Below are positions 45,160 to 53,597 of a stretch of 64,000 nt of DNA, in pieces. The notes under the pieces are model-generated. The model saw nothing but the letters and a program-made list of their open reading frames with translations, ran no database searches and was not told the DNA's origin. The position numbers and the translations under genes were made by a program. How positions within the stretch are numbered: the first letter of the stretch is position 1; every line of letters begins with the position of its first letter. This DNA comes from Apilactobacillus ozensis DSM 23829 = JCM 17196 (GTDB lineage: Bacteria; Bacillota; Bacilli; Lactobacillales; Lactobacillaceae). Where the stretch lies: NCBI RefSeq assembly GCF_001435995.1, contig NZ_AYYQ01000031.1, positions 62,001-126,000 on the forward strand, in the 5' to 3' direction.

Positions 45160-45682
45160 CAATATCCTCCTGCCATGTCAAATTATTATACTTATCAAAT
45201 AATTTTTTCCATATTTTTTTCTCAATAAAACGATTCAATTTAGTGTTCCAAGCATCACTAGGCAACACCGGTTTAACAAGTACACTTCTAACTCCAGCAT
45301 TATTAGAAGCAACGACATCAGTTAAAAGTTGATCTCCAATCATTATAACTTGTCTACTATTCAAATTATATTTTTTTAGAGCTTTATTAAGTCCTGTTGG
45401 AAGTGGTTTATAAGCTCTAGCAATGTAATCAACTCTAAAGTTTTGAACCGCTTTACCTACTCTTTTATAGCTATTATTAGATATAATAACTAATTTAATT
45501 TCATATCTATCCAGTTCACTAATCCAAGATTTCAACTGATTAGTTCCATAAGTATTATTCCAAGGAATTAAAGTATTATCTAAATCCGTAAATACCGCTT
45601 TAATCCCCATTTTGTTCAACCTTGAAGGTGATATTTGATATATAGTTGGAATCATCCAAGTTGGTTTAAATTTAGATAACAT
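45146..45682 (-). CDS. yqeG: HAD-superfamily phosphatase YqeG (IIIA type)
   Basis: 178 aa. HAD motif I VFTDLDNTLIPW at 30-41, motif II VIISNNS, and motif III/IV KPLPTGLNKAL...VIMIGDQLLTDV. Substrate unknown, with the plant plastid PGP phosphatase and yeast Gep4 as distant relatives. First gene of the yqeG-yqeM cluster. Confidence 0.92.
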   Translation of the reverse strand: MLSKFKPTWMIPTIYQISPSRLNKMGIKAVFTDLDNTLIPWNNTYGTNQLKSWISELDRYEIKLVIISNNSYKRVGKAVQNFRVDYIARAYKPLPTGLNKALKKYNLNSRQVIMIGDQLLTDVVASNNAGVRSVLVKPVLPSDAWNTKLNRFIEKKIWKKLFDKYNNLTWQEDIDERN

Positions 45683-45742
45683 TTTAATTTCTCCTTATTA
45701 TAAAATATTATGTACAGCCGAAATAAATCGGCATATATTAAT

Positions 45743-45781
45743 AAAAAAACTCCCACCTACTTAAACTAAGTGGTGAAAGTT
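45743..45781 (-). terminator. Terminator of infC-rpmI-rplT
   Basis: Minus-strand hairpin AACTTTCACC/GGTGGGAGTT (with two G-U pairs), extended by ACTTA/TAAGT, followed by seven T; starts eight bases after the rplT stop. Confidence 0.85.
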
Positions 45782-45788
45782 CAAAAAA

Positions 45789-46145
45789 TTATTTTACAGC
45801 TTTTTTAGCTTCTTCAGCTAATGAAGCAAATGCTTTTTCATCGTTAACTGCTAAATCAGCTAACATTTTACGGTTAACTTCAATGTTAGCAAGTTTTAAA
45901 CCGTGCATTAATTTGCTGTAGCTTAAACCATTCATACGTGCAGCTGCGTTAATACGAGCAATCCATAATCTTCTGAAGTTGCTCTTGTTTGCACGACGGT
46001 CACGGAAAGCATATTCGCGTGATTTCATTACTTGGTCTTTAGCAGTTTTGAAAAGACTGTGTTTACCTTCACGGTAACCCTTAGCTTGTTTTAAAACACG
46101 TTTACGACGTGCGTGAGTGACTGTTCCACCTTTTACTCGTGGCAT
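45789..46145 (-). CDS. rplT: 50S ribosomal protein L20
   Basis: 118-aa L20: [20 protein letters not shown] start, [18 protein letters not shown] in the core. Besides its place in the 50S subunit, L20 represses its own operon in Bacillus by binding the leader. Such a leader is present upstream of infC. Confidence 0.97.
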   Translation of the reverse strand: MPRVKGGTVTHARRKRVLKQAKGYREGKHSLFKTAKDQVMKSREYAFRDRRANKSNFRRLWIARINAAARMNGLSYSKLMHGLKLANIEVNRKMLADLAVNDEKAFASLAEEAKKAVK

Positions 46146-46173
46146 ATTAAATTCCTCCCGATATTAAAAAATA

Positions 46174-46368
46174 TTATTTGTGTAATAAATGTGTGTATTT
46201 TTTAGTCATAGTAGCACCAGTCATGCTTGTACCACGTAATTGACGACGTTGTTTCTTGGTTTTACCATGAAAACGGTGACTAGTAAAAGCGTTTGCGCTC
46301 TTTAAACCACCTTTAGCAGTTTTTTTGAAACGTTTTGCTATAGCACGGTTTGTTTTAATCTTAGGCAT
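46174..46368 (-). CDS. rpmI: 50S ribosomal protein L35
   Basis: 64-aa basic protein opening [20 protein letters not shown], typical length and sequence. Between infC and rplT. Confidence 0.97.
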   Translation of the reverse strand: MPKIKTNRAIAKRFKKTAKGGLKSANAFTSHRFHGKTKKQRRQLRGTSMTGATMTKKYTHLLHK

Positions 46369-46401
46369 TAGAAAATATCCTCCCTTTTTATAGTAAAAAA
46401 A

Positions 46402-46923
46402 TTATTTTTTATCGCTTGAATTAGGTGCGAGCATCAAGAACATACTTCTACCGTCCATTTTTGCTCGTTGGGTAACATTAGCAACATCTGATGTAGAATC
46501 TGCCATTTTGTTTAAAACATCACGACCAATTTCTTTATGTGTGATGGCACGTCCTTTGAAGCGAATAGATACTCTAACTTTTTCACCTTTGCTCAAAAAC
46601 TTCTTAGCGTTTTTAAGCTTAGTGTTAAAGTCATTGGTATCAATTGTAGGGCTTAATCTAATTTCTTTCACACTAACAACTTTTTGCTTCTTTCTAGACA
46701 TACGAGCTTTCTTTTGTTGTTCAAAACGGTATTTCCCATAGTCTAATATCTTAGCTACGGGTGGTTTTGCCTTAGGAGCTACCACTACAAGATCTAAGCT
46801 TGCATCTTCAGCCATTTTTAAAGCCTCAGATTTTGACTTAACTCCTAATTGATCACCGTTTGCACCGATTAAACGAACCTCTCTAGCTCTAATTCCATCA
46901 TTGACCATCATATCGTTTGCTAT
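46402..46923 (-). CDS. infC: Translation initiation factor IF-3, probable AUA start
   Basis: 173 aa called from the ATA at 46921-46923 (ATA GCA AAC GAT ATG ATG): GGAGGTG lies exactly seven bases upstream, whereas the first ATG (46911) is 19 bases away from it. Bacillus infC starts with AUU at the matching position (ISKDMIVNEG compared with [10 protein letters not shown] here). Rare start codons allow IF-3 to repress itself. The N-domain [18 protein letters not shown] and C-domain [20 protein letters not shown] are clear. Confidence 0.93.
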   Translation of the reverse strand: MANDMMVNDGIRAREVRLIGANGDQLGVKSKSEALKMAEDASLDLVVVAPKAKPPVAKILDYGKYRFEQQKKARMSRKKQKVVSVKEIRLSPTIDTNDFNTKLKNAKKFLSKGEKVRVSIRFKGRAITHKEIGRDVLNKMADSTSDVANVTQRAKMDGRSMFLMLAPNSSDKK

Positions 46924-46941
46924 GGCAATTCACCTCCAAGT

Positions 46942-47073
46942 AATTAAAAGCAGAAAAAGAGCGGATATATAAATATACCCGCTCTCAATCCCACAAAAAG
47001 TGGTTTTCATCCGAAAATTAGCCTAGCAATCTTAATCACTTAGGCGAGAAGCGGGATGCTTCTGCTTTTATGT
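46942..47073 (-). promoter_or_regulatory. L20 leader: infC leader (L20 leader type) with terminator
   Basis: The minus strand starts AAAAGCAGAAGCATCCCGCT and ends with terminator stem GAGCGGGTATAT/ATATATCCGCTC plus T-run (46954-46985), then CTGCTTTTA, which can pair with the 5' end. This agrees with the Firmicute L20 leader, in which L20 binding promotes termination. I recognise it by pattern only. Confidence 0.75.
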
Positions 47074-47080
47074 TAACTAT

Positions 47081-47109
47081 ATGATAACAATTCAATGGAT
47101 GATTGTCAA
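47081..47109 (-). promoter_or_regulatory. Promoter of infC-rpmI-rplT
   Basis: Minus strand TTGACA (47104-47109) and TATCAT (47081-47086) with 17-bp spacing, about eight bases before the start of the leader. Confidence 0.8.
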
Positions 47110-47113
47110 TAAA

Positions 47114-49060
47114 TTATTTATTTTTTCTTGAATAGTTACTAATATCTTCTTGAATGTTCTTAACAAAATCATTAATAGACAATTCTGTACTGTTATCTTC
47201 ACCGTAACGACGTACAGATACTTTATCTGATGATGCTTCATCATCACCTACAACTAAAGTGTAAGGAACTTTATTAGTTTGAGCATCTCTAATTAAGTAA
47301 CCCATTTTTTCATTTCGGCTATCTACGCTAGATCTAATACCTAAAGCAGTTAACTTATTATTAACTTTTTTAGCATATTCACCATGTTTATCCATACTTA
47401 CAGGAATAACTTTAACTTGGTGTGGAGCTAACCAAGTTGGAAAAGCACCCTTGTAAACTTCGATTAGGTAAGCAACAAATCTTTCCATTGTAGAAACTAA
47501 TCCACGGTGAACCATAACTGGACGATGTTCTTTACCGTCTTCACCAACATAATGAAGGTCAAACCTTTCTGGTAGCATGAAGTCTAATTGAATAGTAGAC
47601 AATGTTTCTTCATTTCCCATAGCAGTGTATGTTTGAACATCTAACTTAGGACCATAAAAGGCTGCTTCTCCTTCAGCTTCTACATAGTCTAAACCTAATT
47701 CATCCATGGCACCTTTTAGCATGGATTGTGATTTATTCCACATTTCATCATCATCAAAGTACTTTTCAGTATTTTTAGGATCACGATAACTTAATCTAAA
47801 GTGGTAGTTTTCAATATCAAAGTCTTTGTAAACTTCAACCATAAGATGAAGAATTCGTTTAAATTCTTCTTTAATTTGTTCAATTGCTAAGAAAGTATGT
47901 CCATCATTTAGAGTCATTTCACGAACTCTTTGTAAACCGGAAAGGGCTCCTGATTTTTCATATCTATGCATCATACCTAATTCAGCTATTCGCATAGGTA
48001 ATTCACGATATGAACGAATATGATGTTTAAAAATTTGAATGTGACTAGGACAATTCATTGGACGAAGTTCTAATTGTTCACCATCACCCATGTCCATTGG
48101 AGGAAACATGTCTTCACGGTAATGTGCCCAATGACCAGATGTTTTATATGCATCTAAATTCATTAGAACTGGTGTAATTACGTGTTGGTAACCATTAGCT
48201 AATTCCTTGTCAACAATATATCTTTCAATAACTCTTCTAACTGTAGCACCATTAGGCATCCAGTACGCTAAACCAGCACCTACTTTAGGATCAACAAAGA
48301 ATAAGTCTAATTTGTTACCGATTACTCGATGGTCTCTTTCTTTAGCTTCTTGACGACGTTTTAAATCAGCTTCTAAATCAGCTTTTTTATAAAAGGCTGT
48401 AGCAAAAATTCTTTGAAGCATAGGATTAGAAGATTTACCTTCCCAGTAAGCTCCAGCAACAGATAATAGCTTAAATTCTTTAACATCTTTAGCAGATGGA
48501 AGAACAACTCCTTCACCTAAACTTAAGTAATCACCAATTTGATAGAAAACGACTTCATCACCATTAGCTAATTTATTAACTAACTTAGCTTGGTAAGGAT
48601 CCCCATCAACTTGTTTTAAAGCATCTTCTTTGCTTAAAACTTTGCGTTCAATAGAAACATTATTTTTAACCATTTTACGCATTTTATCTTCTAAGGGTTT
48701 TAATTCATCAGCACTTACTTGAGTATCTTTTTTATCAGTATCAACAAAGAATCCATCTTCATCAGAAGTACTTTCACCAAATTCAATACCTACAAATTGA
48801 TCTGCCAAAGCAGCTTTCAATAATTGTGAAGCAGTTTGTCTCAATACTTTTAGACCATCATCAGAATCTTTTGTGATAATTTCAATTTTACCACCGTTAG
48901 CTAATGGTTCATTGATACCATACATTTGACCATCAATTTTTCCCGCAACAGCTTTTTTAGCCAAACTAACAGCTATGCTTTTAGCAACATCTTCAACCGT
49001 TACACCTTGTTCAAATTCTTTTACACTACCATCTGGAAATTCAAAAGAAAGTTTAGACAT
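47114..49060 (-). CDS. thrS: Threonyl-tRNA synthetase with degenerate editing site
   Basis: 648 aa, full length: TGS domain (1-63), N2 editing domain (about 64-225), class II catalytic core (about 240-535) and C-terminal anticodon domain. The catalytic zinc ligands are intact (Cys in MNCPSH, His in NDGHTF, His in VMVHRG). The editing site is not: RHSxxHL of E. coli reads RQTASQL (Gln75, Gln79), and CRGPHVP reads GEGVVLP (Gly182, Val186), so all four His/Cys ligands are replaced. AGGAGG precedes the ATG. Controlled by a T-box. Confidence 0.96.
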   Translation of the reverse strand: MSKLSFEFPDGSVKEFEQGVTVEDVAKSIAVSLAKKAVAGKIDGQMYGINEPLANGGKIEIITKDSDDGLKVLRQTASQLLKAALADQFVGIEFGESTSDEDGFFVDTDKKDTQVSADELKPLEDKMRKMVKNNVSIERKVLSKEDALKQVDGDPYQAKLVNKLANGDEVVFYQIGDYLSLGEGVVLPSAKDVKEFKLLSVAGAYWEGKSSNPMLQRIFATAFYKKADLEADLKRRQEAKERDHRVIGNKLDLFFVDPKVGAGLAYWMPNGATVRRVIERYIVDKELANGYQHVITPVLMNLDAYKTSGHWAHYREDMFPPMDMGDGEQLELRPMNCPSHIQIFKHHIRSYRELPMRIAELGMMHRYEKSGALSGLQRVREMTLNDGHTFLAIEQIKEEFKRILHLMVEVYKDFDIENYHFRLSYRDPKNTEKYFDDDEMWNKSQSMLKGAMDELGLDYVEAEGEAAFYGPKLDVQTYTAMGNEETLSTIQLDFMLPERFDLHYVGEDGKEHRPVMVHRGLVSTMERFVAYLIEVYKGAFPTWLAPHQVKVIPVSMDKHGEYAKKVNNKLTALGIRSSVDSRNEKMGYLIRDAQTNKVPYTLVVGDDEASSDKVSVRRYGEDNSTELSINDFVKNIQEDISNYSRKNK

Positions 49061-49083
49061 ATAAAATACCTCCTAAATTAAAT

Positions 49084-49285
49084 AAAAAAAGCCCTAGCAC
49101 TATTAAAGTACTAGGGACGTTATTAACGTGGTTCCACCCATATTTACTTACACAATAAATGTAAGCCTCATGTAAAGCCAATTAAGGCATATATAATTTT
49201 TTTGAGAAGTGGTAGCTTAAAATCAACAATTAAGAAAACTTACAGTTAGTGTTTTCTCTCCCTTTAATTGTGAAGATTAAGTCAT
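49084..49285 (-). promoter_or_regulatory. T-box: T-box riboswitch of thrS (tRNA-Thr)
   Basis: Minus strand core GGGTGGAACCACG (49127-49139) and terminator stem CCCTAG/CTAGGG plus seven T (49084-49116). Stem I region includes CTACCACTTCTC, in which ACC (complement of 49211-49213) is the likely Thr specifier, as in Bacillus thrS. Confidence 0.92.
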
Positions 49286-49301
49286 GTCTTCTTTAACTAA
49301 C

Positions 49302-49330
49302 ATTATCATCATTTTTTAATAAAATGTCAA
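49302..49330 (-). promoter_or_regulatory. Promoter of thrS
   Basis: Minus strand TTGACA (49325-49330) and GATAAT (49302-49307), 17 bp apart, just after the dnaI stop. Confidence 0.8.
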
Positions 49331-49345
49331 GGCTTAATAAAAAAT

Positions 49346-50275
49346 TTATTGTGGTCTTCTATTATCACCTGTCATCAAGCATTCTTTAGATAGAAAACGA
49401 ATTCTTTGCATAATTCTTTTAGCCTTCAAAGGTTCATCATCACCACGATTGTTAACACTTAAATGTTCTTTTTCTAATTTTTCCATTGAAAAATTAGAAC
49501 TAAAAAAAGTTGGTAAATGATTTTGCATCCGCCATTCCAATATGACTCCTAAAATGTCATCTCTCACCCAAGAAGACATTGAATCAGCACCAATGTCATC
49601 AAGCATTAGAATTGAAGATTTCTTAATTGCGTCAACTTTATCAGCTACATTATTATTGCCAATAGAATTCTTCATTTCAACTGCAAAACTAGGGAAATGC
49701 AACATAGTAACATCCACTCCGTTTTCGGCCAACTTATTAGCAATTGCACCCAATAAATAAGTTTTTCCAATTCCAAAACTACCATACAAATATAGACCCG
49801 GTATCCATTGATTAGTTTTATGATAATTTTTGACAAAGTTAAGTGCTTGTTCCAAAACATTAAGTCTAGAAGAATTTTCATCCATATCAAAATCATGCAA
49901 ACTAGCATGTTTAACATCTTTAGGCATCATTAACATTTTAATTCGATTTTGTAATTGTTTTTGCTTTCTAGAATTAATGGTTTCTTTAGTTGGACGATAA
50001 GATACATCTATTAAATGATTATTTAACACAAGTTTTGGTTCATATCCTGGAATGGTACTATTTTGACCATTTTTTATTTTACTTTTTTCAGTAACGAACT
50101 CATAAAGATTTGATAGTGATTTAACGATGGCATCTTTGTCTAATGATTGTTTATTTTGTTCTAAAAAAGATTGAACATCACTATCATCTAAAGCATGATG
50201 TACAAGTTTTCGATAACGATCCGAAGCATTTAGCTTGCCCATCATATTTTTCATACTTTGACTAACACTTTCCAA
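49346..50275 (-). CDS. dnaI: Primosomal helicase loader DnaI
   Basis: AAA+ loader of the DnaC helicase, 309 aa. Walker A GSFGIGKTYLLGA and Walker B ILMLDDIGADSMSSWVRDD are intact, and the C-terminus is PTFFSSNFSMEKLE...GDNRRPQ. I prefer the TTG at 50273-50275 (MESVSQSM; GGTGGTG five bases upstream), since it matches the Bacillus N-terminus; the ATG at 50293 overlaps the dnaB stop (ATGA) but has no clear ribosome site. The N-terminal domain has none of the cysteines of the Bacillus zinc site. Confidence 0.92.
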   Translation of the reverse strand: MESVSQSMKNMMGKLNASDRYRKLVHHALDDSDVQSFLEQNKQSLDKDAIVKSLSNLYEFVTEKSKIKNGQNSTIPGYEPKLVLNNHLIDVSYRPTKETINSRKQKQLQNRIKMLMMPKDVKHASLHDFDMDENSSRLNVLEQALNFVKNYHKTNQWIPGLYLYGSFGIGKTYLLGAIANKLAENGVDVTMLHFPSFAVEMKNSIGNNNVADKVDAIKKSSILMLDDIGADSMSSWVRDDILGVILEWRMQNHLPTFFSSNFSMEKLEKEHLSVNNRGDDEPLKAKRIMQRIRFLSKECLMTGDNRRPQ

Positions 50276-50289
50276 ATTAACACCACCAA

Positions 50290-51654
50290 TCATTTATTAT
50301 TATCTAATTCTTCCAATTCTAACTCTAGTTGACGCTTTTTATTTTTATCAATCGGCTTATTATTTTTACGCGGATTATAATCATCCCTAGCCCATTCTGG
50401 CAACGACTCTTTAATTTGCTTTATATTGCTATTTTTATGAGTACTAAAAGATTTCTTATAAGATTTTGTTTGAGTTGATTTACGATTTCGGATATATTCA
50501 ATTGCACCAGCAGCACTACTGATATTATTTTTGGCCCAATCGTTAGCAATTGTATCAACTAAATTTTTATTTAAGCTAGCATTACCTTGGTCTATTAAAA
50601 TATGATAAGTAATCATATTGATAACTTCTTTAGGTAAAATCATCCGATGAACTAATTCACGCAAAATTCTTTCTTCGTTTGAAGAAACATAGCCTTTATT
50701 TAGTTTTTTCAACTGATACAAAAAGTCAATCGGTGCATAAAAATCGGCTGACTTAACTAAGCCTCTTTCGACTGAACTTAGTTTAACTGTCTCGTCTTTT
50801 GAAGCCTTTTTAGGCACTTTATTAAGTTTAACGTTGTCAAATTGCCTCGAAACTAACAGTTTAAATTTATTCACATCAAGATTGTTAGTATTGATATTAG
50901 TTGCTTTTTCGACGAATTTAGAAGTGCTAATTTCATCAATTCCATATAATAAATGTTCTGACAAAATTAAATCATGACTTTTTTTCACACTATCGAGATT
51001 TACATAAGATTGGCTTAAGATATCTAATAATAAATTAAAGTCAAAGTCTTTTACATCATTCACTATCTTGTGTTTAGTATTATTATCATCTGAAAGACTA
51101 GATCTTATTTTTTTAGTAACATCAGGAGTATTAGCAAGGTCATCTTTTTTAACGACAAAAACGTCTAAAAAGTTTTTAGAAATGTCTTTTAAATCATTAC
51201 TGCTATAAACCTTTTTAATCAACTTAGTGCCTAAATCATAGTATTGTTTCTCACCAATCATTTGAAGCAGCGTAATGCTTAATAAATCATCTTTGAAGAA
51301 TTCCTTAACATCTAATGGACTAAATAATTTATAAACATATATGTTATTCAAAGAATCAGTTGCTTGAACGTATGTTTTTAATAAACCTGCACCTTCTAAT
51401 TTTACTCTGGCATCATAGAATTCTGATAAATCAATATTCAATAAAGACAATAATTCAAAATTGTTTTTAATTTGAAATTTTTCATTATCAGATTCCATTC
51501 GCCAAAGTATATTAACCAAAGCATAAGCGGTCTGACCAATTATTGGTTGATATAACAAGTCTAAGGTCTTTCGTTGTAAGTCTGAAATATAGTCAGTAGC
51601 AGTAACAATAAAACTAGCGTTGGGACTTATCTTTCTCCATTCACCGTCAACCAT
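50290..51654 (-). CDS. dnaB: Replication initiation and membrane attachment protein DnaB
   Basis: 454-aa Firmicute DnaB, which works with DnaD and DnaI to load helicase at the origin and at restart sites. N-terminal DDBH1 domain (about 1-150, YQPIIGQTAYALVNILW) and C-terminal DDBH2 domain (about 300-400) ending in a Lys/Asn-rich basic tail. Middle part is diverged. TAATG overlap with nrdR upstream and ATGA overlap with dnaI downstream, the standard nrdR-dnaB-dnaI order. Confidence 0.93.
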   Translation of the reverse strand: MVDGEWRKISPNASFIVTATDYISDLQRKTLDLLYQPIIGQTAYALVNILWRMESDNEKFQIKNNFELLSLLNIDLSEFYDARVKLEGAGLLKTYVQATDSLNNIYVYKLFSPLDVKEFFKDDLLSITLLQMIGEKQYYDLGTKLIKKVYSSNDLKDISKNFLDVFVVKKDDLANTPDVTKKIRSSLSDDNNTKHKIVNDVKDFDFNLLLDILSQSYVNLDSVKKSHDLILSEHLLYGIDEISTSKFVEKATNINTNNLDVNKFKLLVSRQFDNVKLNKVPKKASKDETVKLSSVERGLVKSADFYAPIDFLYQLKKLNKGYVSSNEERILRELVHRMILPKEVINMITYHILIDQGNASLNKNLVDTIANDWAKNNISSAAGAIEYIRNRKSTQTKSYKKSFSTHKNSNIKQIKESLPEWARDDYNPRKNNKPIDKNKKRQLELELEELDNNK

Positions 51655-52127
51655 TATTTATCACGTTTCTTCTTGTCTTTTTCCATAACACCTTTAAGTT
51701 CATTATAAAAGACTGTCATGTCTTTAAATTGACGATAAACACTAGCAAATCTAATGTATGAAATTTCGTCAATATCAGCTAATTCGTTCATAACATAACT
51801 TCCAATGATTTGGCTTGAAACTTCATTATCGCCAGTCGAACGAATTTTATTCTCTACATGGTCTACAATGTTGGTCATTTCACTCATCGGAACAGGTCTT
51901 TTTTCTGCCGATCTAATAATTCCGCGAAGAATTTTTTCACGATTAAACTCTTCACGATTGCCATTACTTTTGATAACTAGTAGCGGAGTTTCTTCAATCT
52001 TTTCAAAAGTGGTGTATCGATAACCACAACTTTCGCACTCTCTTCTTCTTCTAATCACTCTACCATTTTCAGTTGGCCTACTATCAATAACTTTTGAAGA
52101 TTTTTTATGACAATGAGGACATTGCAT
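51654..52127 (-). CDS. nrdR: Transcriptional repressor NrdR
   Basis: ATP/dATP-sensing repressor of ribonucleotide reductase genes. 157 aa: zinc ribbon Cys3, Cys6, Cys31, Cys34 (MQCPHC, CESCGYRYTTFE) and ATP-cone domain 49-139 (VIKSNGNREEFNREKILRGI). No NrdR-regulated reductase genes are in this window. Confidence 0.96.
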   Translation of the reverse strand: MQCPHCHKKSSKVIDSRPTENGRVIRRRRECESCGYRYTTFEKIEETPLLVIKSNGNREEFNREKILRGIIRSAEKRPVPMSEMTNIVDHVENKIRSTGDNEVSSQIIGSYVMNELADIDEISYIRFASVYRQFKDMTVFYNELKGVMEKDKKKRDK

Positions 52128-52146
52128 TTATTTCACCTCAATATTT

Positions 52147-52737
52147 TTATAATTTATTTAAAATATTTAAAAATTTAGATCTAGTATCTGATATTAAGCC
52201 ATCAGTATTAATGGAAAAATCAGATAGACTTTCTTTATATTCAATTGGCCACTGATTTTTAATAATTTTAATGGCTACGCTAATTGATATCTTATTTCTA
52301 TTTGTTAAACGCTTTAGCTGTTCTTCTGGTGAACAATAAACTGTAATTATCTTATCACAAAATAACTGATACCCATTTTCAAATAATGTAGGTGCATCCA
52401 GAAATAAAAGATTTATTTCTTGACTTTCAGCTCTCCTAATTTCTTCACTAATTTGTTTTCTTATAAAAGGATCAACTATTCTGGTCAATCGTTTCAATTT
52501 ATTTTTATTGCTAAACACTGTTCGGGAAAGCTTTTTACGATTTAATTCACCATTAGATAATAGATAGTCATTTCCAAAGAAATCAATAATGGCTTGCAGC
52601 CCCTTACTACCTTTTGATTGAACTGTATGTGTAATTTTATCAGCATCAATAATTTGATAGCCTAATTCTGCTAGATAGCTAGAAACAGTAGATTTACCAG
52701 TAGCAATACCACCTGTTATTCCTATAATCTTAGTCAT
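52147..52737 (-). CDS. coaE: Dephospho-CoA kinase
   Basis: Last step of coenzyme A synthesis. 196 aa with P-loop GITGGIATGKSTVS at 6-19, IIDADKITH near 29, and LFLDAPTLFENGY near 111. Start codon overlaps the mutM stop by one base (TAATG). Confidence 0.95.
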   Translation of the reverse strand: MTKIIGITGGIATGKSTVSSYLAELGYQIIDADKITHTVQSKGSKGLQAIIDFFGNDYLLSNGELNRKKLSRTVFSNKNKLKRLTRIVDPFIRKQISEEIRRAESQEINLLFLDAPTLFENGYQLFCDKIITVYCSPEEQLKRLTNRNKISISVAIKIIKNQWPIEYKESLSDFSINTDGLISDTRSKFLNILNKL

Positions 52738-53570
52738 TATTTTATTACCTTAATTTGACATTTCGGGCAAAAATGAGTTCCACGTTGTGCAACTACAGTT
52801 TTTTCAATTTTACTGCCACATCTAAAACATGGTTGCCCTTTTCTTCCATAAACCTTGAGCTTATCTTGAAATTGACCAGCTTCTCCATAAGCATTGGAAT
52901 AAGAATGGACCGTGGTTCCATGTCCTTTGATTGCATTTTTCATTTCTTCAATAATATTATTTCTCAGCGATTTTATTTCATCATCACTAATTAGTGAAGT
53001 AGTTGTTTCTGGATGTATTTTGCTCATCCAAAGTACTTCATCAACATAAATATTACCTAACCCAGCTAAGTGGCTTTGATTTAATAAGAACGGCTTAATC
53101 TTGCCTCTAGATTTATTCATTATCTTTTTAAGATATTCAAAGGTTAAATCTTGTTCAGTCGGTTCTGGCCCGAGTGTTCCTAATCCTGACAATGTATGTT
53201 CTTCTCCATTGTGAATTAAATACATACGGCCAAATTTTCGACTATCATTATATCTCAATTCTCTATCGTCGTTTAAATGAAAAATAATATGCGTATGTTT
53301 ACCTGGAGCAGTCCCCTCAGTTTCTACGTCATATTTACCTTCCATTCTGAGATGTGAAACTAATGTAATATTATTATCAAATCTAAATAGTAAATACTTA
53401 CCTCGGCGATCGATTTTAATTATTTTACGACCAGCCAAACTATTTTTAAATACCTCAGGTGCAACGTTAATCATTTTAGGATAAATAACTTCTACCCTGT
53501 TTATTGTACTTCCTTCAACTAGGTTAGTTAAACCAGTTCTAACTGTTTCTACCTCTGGTAATTCAGGCAT
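52737..53570 (-). CDS. mutM: Formamidopyrimidine-DNA glycosylase
   Basis: Removes 8-oxoguanine and opens the abasic site. 277 aa with catalytic N-terminus PELPEVETVR (Pro2, Glu3), Lys in RRGKYLLF, the H2TH segment, and the C-terminal zinc finger CFRCG...CPKCQ. Lies between polA and coaE, the common lactobacillar order. Confidence 0.96.
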   Translation of the reverse strand: MPELPEVETVRTGLTNLVEGSTINRVEVIYPKMINVAPEVFKNSLAGRKIIKIDRRGKYLLFRFDNNITLVSHLRMEGKYDVETEGTAPGKHTHIIFHLNDDRELRYNDSRKFGRMYLIHNGEEHTLSGLGTLGPEPTEQDLTFEYLKKIMNKSRGKIKPFLLNQSHLAGLGNIYVDEVLWMSKIHPETTTSLISDDEIKSLRNNIIEEMKNAIKGHGTTVHSYSNAYGEAGQFQDKLKVYGRKGQPCFRCGSKIEKTVVAQRGTHFCPKCQIKVIK

Positions 53571-53597
53571 TTTTATAACCTCGATTCTTATACTCTT

